Part shown: positions 44,062 through 54,287 of the stretch, piece by piece
How positions within the stretch are numbered: the first letter of the stretch is position 1
How the letters are laid out: every line of letters begins with the position of its first letter
Source: Planctomycetia bacterium
Lineage (GTDB): Bacteria; Planctomycetota; Planctomycetia; Pirellulales; Thermoguttaceae
DNA length: 58,208 nucleotides
Direction of reading: 5' to 3'
NCBI GenBank assembly: GCA_030527015.1
Contig: JAUNBR010000015.1
Span: 4,934-63,141 of the forward strand
Position numbers and translations under genes: made by a program
The notes under the pieces: generated by a model
The model's database searches: none
The model's input: only the letters and a program-made list of their open reading frames with translations
Told to the model about the DNA's origin: nothing

Positions 44062-46459
44062 ATGAAACTTTGGCCGTGCCCCAGCGGGACGTTACGATAA
44101 TTTCTTTTTCCCCCCAGCGGATATTTTTTATCGGATTATTATCATCAGGAGAAGGCACGAGAACGGAAATGATACGCAGAGTTCCAGCAGCTTTAAATCG
44201 TGCGTGAACTGTAGGCGCGGGAACCACATCACTTCCGGAATATCCACTTCCGTTATTTACCCATCCGGCGGCGGTCTCTGGAATGGAGGTTAAAACAGTT
44301 TCCGTACCCGCCTTTTCTGGTTTTTCCCAGCCATGCGCGTAAAACAGACGAAGATAATCCTTCTGGTTCGGAAATGCGTTTTGATTTTTTCGTATCTCAT
44401 TTTTCACGCCTTTTGGGGAGGTTTTCTCTAGCATTTCTTTTTCTGTTTTGGGGGAAGTCTGTTCGGTGGTAAACGCCGTGGTCCAGACATGTAAATTCGG
44501 CTTTCCTGCATCCTGAGTATAAAAATGATTACGCATGGGATCCAGTTTTACACACGAAATCGGAAAGTCGGAAGCCAGATTCCAGATCTGAGTATAAATA
44601 TGCTCATCTTTATCCGAATCTTCAGGAATCATCGTGTCAATTATAATCCATACTTTCGCGATTTTATCAAAAAAAATCCGTCTGACATGCTGCGTGTGGA
44701 GAATCGGCTCATGTACTTCTCCGTACCGATATTTTTTCTGTTTCGTTCCATAACCAGACTGATAAATGGTGGTTACGTCATCAAATTTCGCGGATGTTTT
44801 CCATTCTCCCGGGACGAAAGTGTCATAAACACCATGACGCGGTAACCGCCTGCGTGACTGGCCCAGTGTGTCGATATTCACGGTGTTATGCCCCCAAGAA
44901 GAGCCGAATAAACCTCCTTCTCCCGGATTGGAAACGAGCATGGAGCGTCCATATGCTTCGACCGTAATTTTATTGCCGTCCTCCGATTCATGTCCTGCGC
45001 CGCGACGAACGTTATGTAAAGCTAAATAGAGTGCCTCGCGTGACCAGTCATTACGTAATATAAATAATCCATGATAACGGAACGCGATGGACGTGTAATC
45101 CTCCGGTGGCTGCTGGTCTACATATTTATAGGGAAACTCGTGTGAGCGCCGATTCGCGGAACCTTTACATAAAACTAAATTTTTTCCTGTGGGAGTTCCG
45201 ATATTTCGCTGGAATTCAATTCGTTTACTTAAATGAAGTTTTAAATATTCTTTCCACGGATAATCTTCGTCGATTCTCTCGGTGAGATTTAAAAAGCGGT
45301 TATACTCATTCGTCGTGCCGAACATATAATTATATGAATTTTCGCTGCCTGCTCCGTCCAGGCCTAAATCAGGAAAGATGGAAGCATCCTTCTTTTGACC
45401 GATAAGTGATTCGATATCTGCGTTAAGCAGAGGTTTCATTTTTTCCACACGCTTAAATTCTGGAAGCATCTGGGTACAGTCCAGCAGAGTACATGAATTG
45501 GTGATTCTTTGATTCGCTGGCCCTTTTCCACAATTCGCGGCCGCATTTTGAAAATTCCAGACCACCAGAAAATACACGATTTCAGCCATGGATCGTGCGT
45601 CGGTACAGTGCTCGAACAGATCTGGAAAATTAGCGAAAGCGTGATGTGTCTGAAAGATGAAATTCTGTCCCTGCCAGATGACCACCAGAGGCTGACGCCA
45701 ATAAACATCACACAGCCAATTATCCGAACTGGCTAAAATGGGTTTCTCGATTTTATAATAATCCAGCGCAGCCTGTTTCGCGGCAGGATTTTTATGTAAA
45801 TACATCCCGATTCGCCATGAATTATTGGCGTAATCGCGCCAAATCGCGGTCCATCTGCGTAAAGAGGCTTCCTGTTTTTCCCGGGACCAGTTCTGCCGGT
45901 TCCCGACACGTTCATTAAATCGGATAATCGCTCCCGGGTGCCACATCAGATGGGCATGCAGATCATAACTGTCTGGCCGGTGCCAGCGCATTCCCGGCTG
46001 ATTAATCGGAGCCAGAGCCTCCAGTGTTTCCTGGGAAATATCTTCTCGGGGTGCAAAAGGTTCTTGTCCGAAAGGAAGTCCGAGATCCATACTGATCTGG
46101 TGTTTCATTATTACCGTTTCTTCTTTTAGTAAAAGATCAGACGAGTTTAGCTGCCCAGACGTCCATCCACGAAAAGGGGGGTAATCTTCTGCACAGGAAA
46201 GATTCCGCATCCGGGCACAAAAAGTCTGATACCAGCTGTGAAGAGCCTGTGAATAATTTTTTTGGTTTACCCATTTTTTGACCTGTTTCATCGACGGATG
46301 TTCGAGGTTTATTTCCTCAAAAAATTTCTCGCCAAATTCCGTGTCAGTCATTCCATACATGTATTCTGGAAGTGCAGGACGTGCCGGAATATCTTGACCC
46401 GGTGCCTGTGTGCCGACAGAAATGAAAATCCACAGGAAAAAAATAATTTTATTTTTCAT
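44054..46459 (-). CDS. Secreted heparinase II/III-like polysaccharide lyase
   Basis: 801 residues with a signal peptide (KNKIIFFLWIFISVGT, cleavage probably near GQD at 22). The N-terminal half is helical, as in alginate/heparin lyases of the toroid class (RWTAIWRDYANNSWRIGMYL). The C-terminal half has the heparinase II/III pattern: AFRYHGLFILRNDWSREALYL read in parts, then RRGAGHESEDGNKITVEAYG with the conserved His, and SNPGEGG. It probably cleaves an acidic polysaccharide by beta-elimination; the substrate cannot be told. No sulfatase or transporter lies nearby, so it is not part of a visible utilisation locus. The final codons (SLY) and TGA lie in a repeat tip. Confidence 0.85.
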   Translation of the reverse strand: MKNKIIFFLWIFISVGTQAPGQDIPARPALPEYMYGMTDTEFGEKFFEEINLEHPSMKQVKKWVNQKNYSQALHSWYQTFCARMRNLSCAEDYPPFRGWTSGQLNSSDLLLKEETVIMKHQISMDLGLPFGQEPFAPREDISQETLEALAPINQPGMRWHRPDSYDLHAHLMWHPGAIIRFNERVGNRQNWSREKQEASLRRWTAIWRDYANNSWRIGMYLHKNPAAKQAALDYYKIEKPILASSDNWLCDVYWRQPLVVIWQGQNFIFQTHHAFANFPDLFEHCTDARSMAEIVYFLVVWNFQNAAANCGKGPANQRITNSCTLLDCTQMLPEFKRVEKMKPLLNADIESLIGQKKDASIFPDLGLDGAGSENSYNYMFGTTNEYNRFLNLTERIDEDYPWKEYLKLHLSKRIEFQRNIGTPTGKNLVLCKGSANRRSHEFPYKYVDQQPPEDYTSIAFRYHGLFILRNDWSREALYLALHNVRRGAGHESEDGNKITVEAYGRSMLVSNPGEGGLFGSSWGHNTVNIDTLGQSRRRLPRHGVYDTFVPGEWKTSAKFDDVTTIYQSGYGTKQKKYRYGEVHEPILHTQHVRRIFFDKIAKVWIIIDTMIPEDSDKDEHIYTQIWNLASDFPISCVKLDPMRNHFYTQDAGKPNLHVWTTAFTTEQTSPKTEKEMLEKTSPKGVKNEIRKNQNAFPNQKDYLRLFYAHGWEKPEKAGTETVLTSIPETAAGWVNNGSGYSGSDVVPAPTVHARFKAAGTLRIISVLVPSPDDNNPIKNIRWGEKEIIVTSRWGTAKVSLY

Positions 46460-46489
46460 AAAAGGAATCCGTTTCTTATTTTTTGGTTA

Positions 46490-46594
46490 TATACTGGTTT
46501 CACTTTAAATTTCCATTTTGTGCGGTTCTGAAAGCAGGTATTTTCAGCGAAGTAAAATACCGAAAAAGCGAAAATTTATAGTGTACCGGGTATA
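46490..46594 (-). repeat. Repeat copy with covaried hairpin, - orientation
   Basis: Lies 30 bases upstream of the lyase start. On the minus strand the stem is GGTATTTT opposite AAAATACC, and the loop reads GAAGTAAAAT on plus, matching the reconstructed pre-insertion target at 42560. Confidence 0.92.
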
Positions 46595-47241
46595 ATAAAT
46601 GATATGATGAACTGAAACTCTGGGTTACAGGCAGCACGGGAAGTAAAACAGAGTGCTTTTCCGATATGTGTATTCTGTTTCGCCTTATATTTTTGTTTTG
46701 TGTCGCTCTGGATACGCAGGGAGTTCACTTCACTGTTTTCAGGAAGAGAAATGGAAATACCGAAAAAGTGAAAATTTATAGTGTGTATCGGATATAAAAT
46801 CCCGTACTTCGTGGCTCGAAGAACCGGCCTCTTATGTATCACGGAATGCCAGAGAAAAGGAGAAGCCGTGTGTGTCGGCCAGGATGTATTTCACTTTAAA
46901 TTTCCATTTCATGTGGTCATGGCGTTCTGCATTTCGCGCGTTATAAAAAGTCGTGAGAAAGAAAATTCATAGTGTATAAGATATAAAATGTGTTTTTAGA
47001 TCATGTAAATAATAAGCCAGAAAAGTGCGCGTTTACAGGATGCCTGATATAATTCGCATCCAGTCATATTTTCCGTGCATGAAGTTTTTTCTCTGCGATA
47101 AATTTCATAAGTCTGCATTTCGGATAAGGAAACCCGTGTTCTCGGAATATGTCCGATAATGATAAATCACTGATTTCCAGATATTCTAAAACACGTGGAA
47201 AAAGAGGTTTTCATAACCGCGTGAACTAAAAAATTAAAATA
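46595..47241. repeat. Region with two diverged - repeat copies
   Basis: 46671-46796 is a stretched minus copy with an expanded middle and a good end (AAAATTTATAGTGTGTATCGG, in two parts). 46885-46985 is another (TTTCACTTTAAATTTCC start, AGTGTATAAGATATA end). 46595-46670 and 46986-47241 show no gene or site I can identify. Confidence 0.7.
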
Positions 47242-47375
47242 TATTCTGATTCCACTTTAAATTTCCGTTTTTTTCGGTTCTGAAAGCCGGCATTTTCAGC
47301 GAAGCAAAAATACCGCAGAAGCGTATTTTATCATGCATCGGGTATAAAAATAAAATTTAGAGTGGAATCAGTATA
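47242..47375. repeat. - repeat copy with an appended + right tip
   Basis: 47242-47346 is a minus copy (CTGATTCCACTTTAAATTTCC to GCATCGGGTATA, in parts). 47347-47375 is a + right tip (AATTTAGAGTGGAATCAGTA). It ends 20 bases from the stop of the acyltransferase fusion. Confidence 0.87.
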
Positions 47376-47394
47376 AATTTTAAAACGCAGGGAA

Positions 47395-50300
47395 TTAATG
47401 CCATAACTGTTTTTTAAAAATCTCTTCCGCACGTTTTTTCATGGCGTATAAATCGAGTTTTCCTGAACCTAAAAGAGGAATGTGATCCACCTGAACGTAA
47501 GCGTCCGAGGCAGGGATCCACAGCGGAGGATAATCCATTTCCAGTAATCCGCGCGTTAAATCTTCAGGTGTTTTTCCATTCAGTGAAGTATATAAAACGA
47601 CAAGTTTTTCTCCCTTTTTCTTATCTGAAACAGAAGTCACACAAATTTTCGGCTCATCTTCTTCCGAGTTTCCAAGAATTTTATTTAACCGTTCTTCCAG
47701 TCCTTCATGCGGTACCATTTCACCACCGAGTTTCGAGAATCGACTCAGGCGGCCTGCGATATATATGTAACTGTCTTCGTCAAGATACACGAGATCTCCC
47801 GTGCAGTACCAGCCATCTTTAATGACCTCTGCAGTTTTTTCAGGATCATTATAATAACCTTTCATGATGAGAATGCCTTTTACCCACAGCATGCCCGTCT
47901 GACCCACGGCACATTCCTCACCGGTATTCAGATCCAGCACCTTAATCGAAACACCAGGCAGTGGAAATCCCACGGACGCATCCTTCTGCCCGAGCTCTAA
48001 TTCATTTCTCTGACGTGATTTGGGAATGTTCGCGGCAATTACCGGGGAACACTCCGTGATTCCATATCCCTGAACAGGGCGAATTTTAAAACGTTCCCGG
48101 TATTCGTCGATCAGCGAAACGGGACAGCGCTCTCCGCCCACCGCGATAAGGTTAATACTTTTAAACTCTTCTGGACTCATGGCGCGGGCATACATTCTTA
48201 AAAATGTCGGTGTGCCGGCGCCTATCGTGGGCTGGTATTTCTTAAATAATTTTGAGATGACACGTACATCCAGAGGGGAATAATGATAATATCCCGCCAG
48301 TCCACGTGTCAGCACGGTCCAGAGTGTGGTCGTGTATCCAAAAGAATGGAAAAATGGTAAAATGCCCACCACGCTGTCCTGCAGTCCGATATGAAAAAAC
48401 TCAGAGAAAGAAATAATATTTCCTCCGATATTTTTGTGAGAAAGCATAACCCCTTTCGGAATGCCCGTGGAACCAGAAGTGAAAATAATGGTCATGTTTT
48501 CGTCCGGATCCATATTATGTAAATTCAGCATCCGGTACAGAAGCCATAAAGGCAGGCAAAAAGTCATAAAGGCTGCGACGATTTTATCCCAGACGGTGAT
48601 TTTTGCCCGGAGATCTTCCAGGTAAATTACATCACACTCCAGATTAAAATTCATTTTTTCCATTACCTTTTTACTGGTAATGACATGCTGAATATCTGCT
48701 TTATGAATACATATATTCATTACCTCTGAGGAAACGGTGTAATTCAGATTCACCACCGTTTTTCGGTCCATGGTAATCGCGATATTCGCCAGTACCCCGG
48801 GAACAGATGGCGGCACGAGCAGACCGATATTCTGTTCATTCTTATTTTTTCCGTAAATCTCCCTGCGGAAAACTCGTTTTAGAACGATCGCCGAAATGAG
48901 TGATTTATACCCGGAAAGCTCAGCACCGGTAGAGTCCGCCAGATGTAATTTCTTCCCACGCTTTCTGGAATTTTTTACGAAACCTCGGATGGGAATCTGA
49001 TCCGGATTAAAATTATCTGATGCAGTACCTGTTACCATCATACTTTTTTCCACAAATTCACACTGCAGCTTCATCACGGGATGCCGTAATTCATAACGGT
49101 CTTTCGGCGCATAAAATGGCTTTCCAAAAGTTATGATGACATGCCTGCGAAACTGTAAATTAAATAGACTTCTCCATGAAAAACGCTCTGGAATTTTCCA
49201 GAAAAATTTGTCATACTTAAAACTGAAAATACTTCCCCATAAACCACCGATATGAAATGGAATAATAGGCACCTGCGGAAGATCCTTCAGCATGTGTAAC
49301 ACCCCGCCCTGAAATGGATAAATGCATCCGTTTCGCGTGATGCCGCCTTCAGGAAAAATACAGATAACCTCTCCCTCCTTCAGGCTTTTATTCGCTTCAC
49401 GAATCGATTTTAGTGCCGTCCGCCCTGGCCGTACCGGAAGCCCCCGATACAGTTTCGATAATTTTTTCATAAGCGCAGACTGCACATATGCATCCCAGTA
49501 AAGCACACGCGGATAACGTTTCCCACGCAGCTTTTCCAGCGGAATCATTCCATTTTCGTCGGGTTCTGGATCTGGATCCTGATTTTTTTCCGTAAGTGGA
49601 TAATTTCCTAAATCCGGCAGCAGTAAAAGCAGCAGACCGTCCAGAAAGCTCTGATGATTTCCCACCAGCACCGCGGCGCCCGTATCTTTTGGTAAATTCT
49701 CCATTCCACGAAGTTCGATTCGGTAAAACATCCGTAAAAAAGTGAGAATCACCCACCGTGAAGTGTCTTTCAGTTTTACAAAAAATAGTGCGATTCCCGC
49801 CACCACGAGTGTCGCCACGCCTGCTGCCAGCCATATACCACGTGCGGAAAATCCTAAATAAATCGTCAGCAGTCCAAAAATTCCACTGGCCAGAAGCATA
49901 AACGTGAAACTAATAAAATTACTGCCCGCGATGATCTGTCCTCTGTGCTGCTGCAGTCCATTCTGCTGCAGATATGTCATCAGCAAAATGTCAAACATTC
50001 CGGAGAATACCCCCAGTAACATTAACACACACGCCGCATAATAAAACGGAAAAGATAAAGGATTCTGTACTCCCGCGGGAGTGGCGTAAAGTGCCAGAGC
50101 AAAAATCCCGATTCCCAGTGCGAAACCTGGAATATAACGTAAATTCACTCGGCCATTTTTCGTCAGGAAACCAGCAAAAAAACTGCCCACGCCGATTCCG
50201 ATTACCAGTAAACCCAGTAATAAACTCACGTGTGTCTGATCATTTACCAGATCCCGCATGGCGAATTTATCGATATTCGTCATGGCCAAGTTTCCCAGGC

Positions 50301-51261
50301 CCCAGTAATACGCACTTCCCACCGCCGCGAGGAATAAACCACCTGCTGTCCAGAGATATGATATGTCTTGGAAACTCTGTCTGACAGGATTCAGAGGAAA
50401 CTGCTTTTCCGGATCTTTGGGAGAAAGTTTTCCGATAATAAAACTGGACAGTAATCCCGTTACGGCCACTCCGATCAGTACACTGGCTGAAATCCATAAA
50501 TTCGCTTGCCCCGGCGCCTGTGACAGATACCTCTGCGCAGGATTTTCAGCAAGAGTCGTCATATTAAATAATATGGCCCCGATGACCGTTCCGAAAATAC
50601 AGGCGAACATCGTGGTCAGGCCGATCAGGCCATTCGCTTTCGCCACATTTTCTTCTGAAACAATTTCTGGAATGGAACTGTATTTTGACGGACTGTAAAA
50701 TGCACTCTGACTTCCCATCATGAAAAGTGCGATAAACAGTAACCATGGATTTCCGATATAAATACAAAAAATACCGAAAATCATAATAATGATTTCCGCG
50801 ATTTTACACCAGATCATAACACGGCGTTTACTGTACCGATCTGCGCAGATTCCACCGTACCCGGAAAGTAAAACGAAAGGAAGCAAAAATACCAGACCGC
50901 CGACTGTCAGAGCATAATTTCCACCTTTTTCATATGCTTCCTTCACGGGCAGTCCCTGCTCTAAAAAATACAGGCCGAGTGTCGCTTTTCCGATCGGAAT
51001 GATTAACCACCGGAAAATATTATCGTTTAATGCCACCGTAAATTGTGTGATTAACAGACCGATAAAACTCCAGGTGAAAAGTTTTTCAGGTTTCTTTTTC
51101 CCTTTCTTTTTAGCATCCTCACGATTATCGTTTATGTGATGATCTTTCGATAAATCGGTAATATCTGTGGATTTTTGCTGTCCGGCGAGAATATTTGAAA
51201 AATGAATATTCGATTTTTTATCTTTCATATTTATATTTTTTAATAAAAACCGTGTCTCCAT
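47395..51261 (-). CDS. MFS transporter–acyltransferase–acyl-ACP synthetase fusion (LplT/Aas type)
   Basis: 1288 residues, three modules. About 50-510: MFS domain with 12 hydrophobic helices, resembling the lysophospholipid flippase LplT (GYGGICADRYSKRRVMIW; GSQSAFYSPSKYSSIPEIV). About 515-720: PlsC acyltransferase with NHQSFLD (H-x4-D) and FPEGGITRNG. About 760-1285: AMP-binding acyl-ACP synthetase with IIFTSGSTGIPKGVM, GYGITECSPVIAANIP and WYCTGDLVYLDEDSYIYIAG. It probably imports and re-acylates lysophospholipids in the inner membrane; in E. coli the flippase and Aas are separate genes. AGGA lies about 10 bases before the ATG at 51261. An in-frame ATG 11 codons later is possible. Confidence 0.92.
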   Translation of the reverse strand: METRFLLKNINMKDKKSNIHFSNILAGQQKSTDITDLSKDHHINDNREDAKKKGKKKPEKLFTWSFIGLLITQFTVALNDNIFRWLIIPIGKATLGLYFLEQGLPVKEAYEKGGNYALTVGGLVFLLPFVLLSGYGGICADRYSKRRVMIWCKIAEIIIMIFGIFCIYIGNPWLLFIALFMMGSQSAFYSPSKYSSIPEIVSEENVAKANGLIGLTTMFACIFGTVIGAILFNMTTLAENPAQRYLSQAPGQANLWISASVLIGVAVTGLLSSFIIGKLSPKDPEKQFPLNPVRQSFQDISYLWTAGGLFLAAVGSAYYWGLGNLAMTNIDKFAMRDLVNDQTHVSLLLGLLVIGIGVGSFFAGFLTKNGRVNLRYIPGFALGIGIFALALYATPAGVQNPLSFPFYYAACVLMLLGVFSGMFDILLMTYLQQNGLQQHRGQIIAGSNFISFTFMLLASGIFGLLTIYLGFSARGIWLAAGVATLVVAGIALFFVKLKDTSRWVILTFLRMFYRIELRGMENLPKDTGAAVLVGNHQSFLDGLLLLLLPDLGNYPLTEKNQDPDPEPDENGMIPLEKLRGKRYPRVLYWDAYVQSALMKKLSKLYRGLPVRPGRTALKSIREANKSLKEGEVICIFPEGGITRNGCIYPFQGGVLHMLKDLPQVPIIPFHIGGLWGSIFSFKYDKFFWKIPERFSWRSLFNLQFRRHVIITFGKPFYAPKDRYELRHPVMKLQCEFVEKSMMVTGTASDNFNPDQIPIRGFVKNSRKRGKKLHLADSTGAELSGYKSLISAIVLKRVFRREIYGKNKNEQNIGLLVPPSVPGVLANIAITMDRKTVVNLNYTVSSEVMNICIHKADIQHVITSKKVMEKMNFNLECDVIYLEDLRAKITVWDKIVAAFMTFCLPLWLLYRMLNLHNMDPDENMTIIFTSGSTGIPKGVMLSHKNIGGNIISFSEFFHIGLQDSVVGILPFFHSFGYTTTLWTVLTRGLAGYYHYSPLDVRVISKLFKKYQPTIGAGTPTFLRMYARAMSPEEFKSINLIAVGGERCPVSLIDEYRERFKIRPVQGYGITECSPVIAANIPKSRQRNELELGQKDASVGFPLPGVSIKVLDLNTGEECAVGQTGMLWVKGILIMKGYYNDPEKTAEVIKDGWYCTGDLVYLDEDSYIYIAGRLSRFSKLGGEMVPHEGLEERLNKILGNSEEDEPKICVTSVSDKKKGEKLVVLYTSLNGKTPEDLTRGLLEMDYPPLWIPASDAYVQVDHIPLLGSGKLDLYAMKKRAEEIFKKQLWH

Positions 51262-51439
51262 TACATTCTTTTCCTGTGCAGAAGAACGGTAAACGTTCTC
51301 GAATTATAAACTCCCACGCGGAATTTGACAGGAAAGACGTGTAAAAGTTATGTAAAAATTAAGTGATAGTTATGTAAATTATACAGAAAACCAGGTTTTT
51401 TACAAGACGTTTATTTAAAAGTTAAAAATCCATCTCTTA

Positions 51440-51546
51440 TATACCCTGATTCCACATTAAAATTCCGTTTTGTATGTCTCTAAAAGCCAGCATTTTCAGC
51501 GAAGCAAAATGCCGAAGAAGCGAAATTTTAGAATGCATCGGGTATA
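51440..51546 (-). repeat. Palindromic repeat copy, - orientation
   Basis: TATACCCTGATTCCACATTAA start, in two parts; GCATTTTCAGCGAAGC; GCATCGGGTATA end. It points toward the acyltransferase fusion, 179 bases away. 51262-51439 is an AT-rich leader without a named feature. Confidence 0.88.
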
Positions 51547-51612
51547 TAAATTTTCTGCGATTTATATGTGTTTAACATAAAGCGTGGGGCGAGAGTTCAT
51601 CTGCTGGATTAC

Positions 51613-51735
51613 TTACGGATACTCCTTTAAATTCCCATTTTGTGCGGTTCTGTAAACCAGGCATTTTCAGCGAAGCAAAAGAATTTCGGCCGCCTGCCAG
51701 CGGACAGGGAAAGTAAAAAAGTGTATCCGGTAATA
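51613..51735 (-). repeat. - repeat copy with GC insertion
   Basis: TTTAAATTCCCATTTTGTGC, GGCATTTTCAGCGAAGC, then an insertion GCCGCCTGCCAGCGGACAGG in place of the normal left-strand core, and GTGTATCCGG. Confidence 0.82.
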
Positions 51736-51823
51736 AATCTCGTAATCTTTCTGCGGTTTACAGATATTCAGCTTTTTGGTCAGAAAACGCTTTTTTTTGG
51801 CTTCCGTTTTCCGTTCTTTATTA

Positions 51824-51966
51824 TATATCATGATTCCACATTAAAATTCCGTTTTGTGTGACTCTAAAAGCCAGCATTTTCATCGAAGCAAAATGCCGAG
51901 GAAGCGGAATTTTAGAGTGTATCGAGAATAGGAAATCATGAAAATGAAAATTTAAAGCACCTCAGG
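51824..51966. repeat. - repeat copy plus a + right-tip fragment
   Basis: 51824-51930 is a minus copy (ATGATTCCACATTAAAATTCC in parts; core TCATCGAAGC; GTATCGAGAATA). 51937-51966 is a short + right arm (AATGAAAATTTAAAGC). Confidence 0.85.
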
Positions 51967-51981
51967 AAAAAATAAACGGAC

Positions 51982-52038
51982 AAAAAAACAGGATTAAATC
52001 GAAATCAAAAAAATGAATTTCTTTTTAGTCCTGTTTTC
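51982..52038 (-). terminator. Rho-independent terminator of the glutamine synthetase gene
   Basis: On the minus strand, AAAACAGGACTAAA pairs with TTTAATCCTGTTTT (one G-T pair) and is followed by a run of seven T. It begins about 30 bases after the glutamine synthetase stop and is not made from the repeat family. The loop is long (about 28 bases). Confidence 0.65.
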
Positions 52039-52066
52039 ATTAAGAGAATTTTGTTTTAACTAAATT

Positions 52067-54244
52067 TTAATGCACGAATAATAATTCCGTATATGTCGGT
52101 AAAGGCCACAGATCATCATCCACCATCTGTTCCAAAGAATCCACCACCGTTCTGAGAGCGTGCATGGCCGGGAGAATATAATCGCGATAATATTCCGTTT
52201 TTTCGCGTAATGTACGTTTTTGTTGATGATCATAAAGCCTGTCACGGAGCGTTTCCACAGCCTGCAGCAGTAAATCCAGGCGTTTATCCAGTTCAGACGC
52301 TAATTTTTTTTGTGGTTCTGATTCTGGATTTAAGACATCTAAAACCTGTTTTTTATATTTTAGTACGGCGGGTAAAATCTGTGTCTGCGCTATTTTTAAC
52401 GCCGTGCTGGCTTCTATCGAAATATTCGCACAGTAAGCGTCGGCAAGAATTTCCATTCGGCTTTTTAATTCTGCCAGGGTGTAAACACTATATTTTTCGA
52501 AAAGCGTAACCGATTCTTTAGACGTCAGTAATTCCAGGCAGTCTGCGGTGGACACCAGATCTGGAAGCTTCCGTTTTTTCGCTTTTTCCTTCCACTGTGC
52601 CGCATAATTATCACCATTATATATTATGGGCGCGAATTCTTTTGCCATTTCTTCCAGTAAATCCAGAATCGAAGAGCGAGAAGCCTTTTTTGTTCCTGTT
52701 TTTAGGGTTTTTTCCAGGCGTGTGGCGATAAAATCCAGGCTTTCTGCCACGCACGTATTAATAATCGTTACAAGAGTGGAGGAATTTTGATTCGCACCAC
52801 ACGCACGAAATTCGAATTTATTTCCCGTGAAGGCGATCGGACTGGTTCTGTTTCTGTCTCCGACATGCCGCGGCAAATTTTGAAGAAGCGGTATTCGGAG
52901 ATCATTTTTATTCTTTCTGGATGTATTTTTTTCGTCCACTCCGAACAGTGCGTGATAATACTGTTCCAGGTCATATCCCAGATGAATACTCATAATCGCC
53001 GGTGGTGCTTCATGGGCTCCCAGACGCAGATCATTTCCCGCTGACGCGACTCCCAGACGAATAAGTTTTGAATAATGAAATACCGCTCGGCACAGTGCGG
53101 AGCAAAATATCAAAAACTGTAAATTTCGTTCTTCCGTATCACCTGGATCCAGCAGGTTTTCTCCTTTATCGGTACCGATGGACCAGTTATTATGCTTTCC
53201 AGATCCGTTTACTCCCTTAAAAGGTTTTTCGTGCAGCAGGCACATGAAACCGTGTCGCGGCGCGATCTGACGTAAAAGCTGCATGATTAACATCTGATGG
53301 TCCAGTGCGAGATTCGTCGTCTCGAAAGTTGGTGCCAGTTCATACTGACCCGGTGCCACTTCATTATGACGTGTTTTGATCGGAATTCCCAGGCGAATCA
53401 GTTCATATTCCAGGTCTGTCATAAAAGTTAAAACACGCTGTGGAATGGCGCCAAAATAATTATCGTCCAGTTCCTGACCTTTTGGAGGTGCTGCGCCGAA
53501 GAGTGTTCGTCCTGTAATCATCAGATCTGGCCGAAGCATGGCCAGACGTTTATCTACTAAAAAATATTCCTGTTCCACACCCAGGGTGCATTCCACTCTT
53601 TCCGCGGTATGATTTCCCAGCACACGCAAAACACGTAAAGCCTGTTTATTTAGCGCATCCAGAGAACGCAGCATGGGCGTTTTCTGATCCAAAGAATCAC
53701 CATTCCAGCTCAGAAACATGGTCGGAATGACGAGCGTCGCCCCATTTTCATTTTCGAGAATAAATGCTGGACTGGAAGGGTCCCAGGCGGTGTAACCCCG
53801 TGCTTCGAAAGTTGCGCGTAAACCACCAGAAGGAAAACTGCTGGCATCAGATTCTCCACGGATAAGTTCACTGCCACTAAATCGAGCTAAAACCTGGTGC
53901 CCATTATCTGGAGTAATAAAACAGTCATGCTTTTCGGCGGTACTGCCCGTCAGTGGCTGAAACCAGTGCGAATAATGTGTCGCTCCGTGTTCAGTCGCCC
54001 AGTCACGCATGGCGGTGGCCACCGCGTCAGCGATCGCCGGATCCAGCTTTTTCCCTTTCTGAATCGCATCTTGGAGCGATTTAAAGATATTTACAGGTAA
54101 ACGTTCCCTCTGCACCCCCTGATGAAATACCAGTGATGCGTATAATCGTGTAATACCGTCTGCATGTGCACCTAAAGTGGACGTCTTTTTGCGCATCAGT
54201 TTTTCACTTCCTATCATCTGAATCACACCGTGCCGGGTACTCAT
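52067..54244 (-). CDS. glnN: Glutamine synthetase type III
   Basis: Forms glutamine from glutamate, ammonia and ATP. The type III (GlnN) identity comes from length (725 residues against about 470 for type I) and motifs: an N-terminal segment THYSHWFQPLTGSTAEKHD, ESDASSFPSGGLRATFEARG, the substrate/metal region VEQEYFLVDK, ETTNLALDHQMLIMQLL and the ATP/ammonium-site region FKGVNGSGKHNNWSIGTDKG. All catalytic segments are present. The frame is open to a GTG at 54301, but this lies in a repeat tip; the ATG at 54244 fits GlnN lengths, and another ATG at 54196 with AGGAAGTG before it is possible. A terminator follows at 51982-52038. No nitrogen-regulatory gene is adjacent. Confidence 0.95.
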   Translation of the reverse strand: MSTRHGVIQMIGSEKLMRKKTSTLGAHADGITRLYASLVFHQGVQRERLPVNIFKSLQDAIQKGKKLDPAIADAVATAMRDWATEHGATHYSHWFQPLTGSTAEKHDCFITPDNGHQVLARFSGSELIRGESDASSFPSGGLRATFEARGYTAWDPSSPAFILENENGATLVIPTMFLSWNGDSLDQKTPMLRSLDALNKQALRVLRVLGNHTAERVECTLGVEQEYFLVDKRLAMLRPDLMITGRTLFGAAPPKGQELDDNYFGAIPQRVLTFMTDLEYELIRLGIPIKTRHNEVAPGQYELAPTFETTNLALDHQMLIMQLLRQIAPRHGFMCLLHEKPFKGVNGSGKHNNWSIGTDKGENLLDPGDTEERNLQFLIFCSALCRAVFHYSKLIRLGVASAGNDLRLGAHEAPPAIMSIHLGYDLEQYYHALFGVDEKNTSRKNKNDLRIPLLQNLPRHVGDRNRTSPIAFTGNKFEFRACGANQNSSTLVTIINTCVAESLDFIATRLEKTLKTGTKKASRSSILDLLEEMAKEFAPIIYNGDNYAAQWKEKAKKRKLPDLVSTADCLELLTSKESVTLFEKYSVYTLAELKSRMEILADAYCANISIEASTALKIAQTQILPAVLKYKKQVLDVLNPESEPQKKLASELDKRLDLLLQAVETLRDRLYDHQQKRTLREKTEYYRDYILPAMHALRTVVDSLEQMVDDDLWPLPTYTELLFVH

Positions 54245-54287
54245 ATTCCATTTCCCATAAAATCTTTTACCATTAAATATTTTTATA

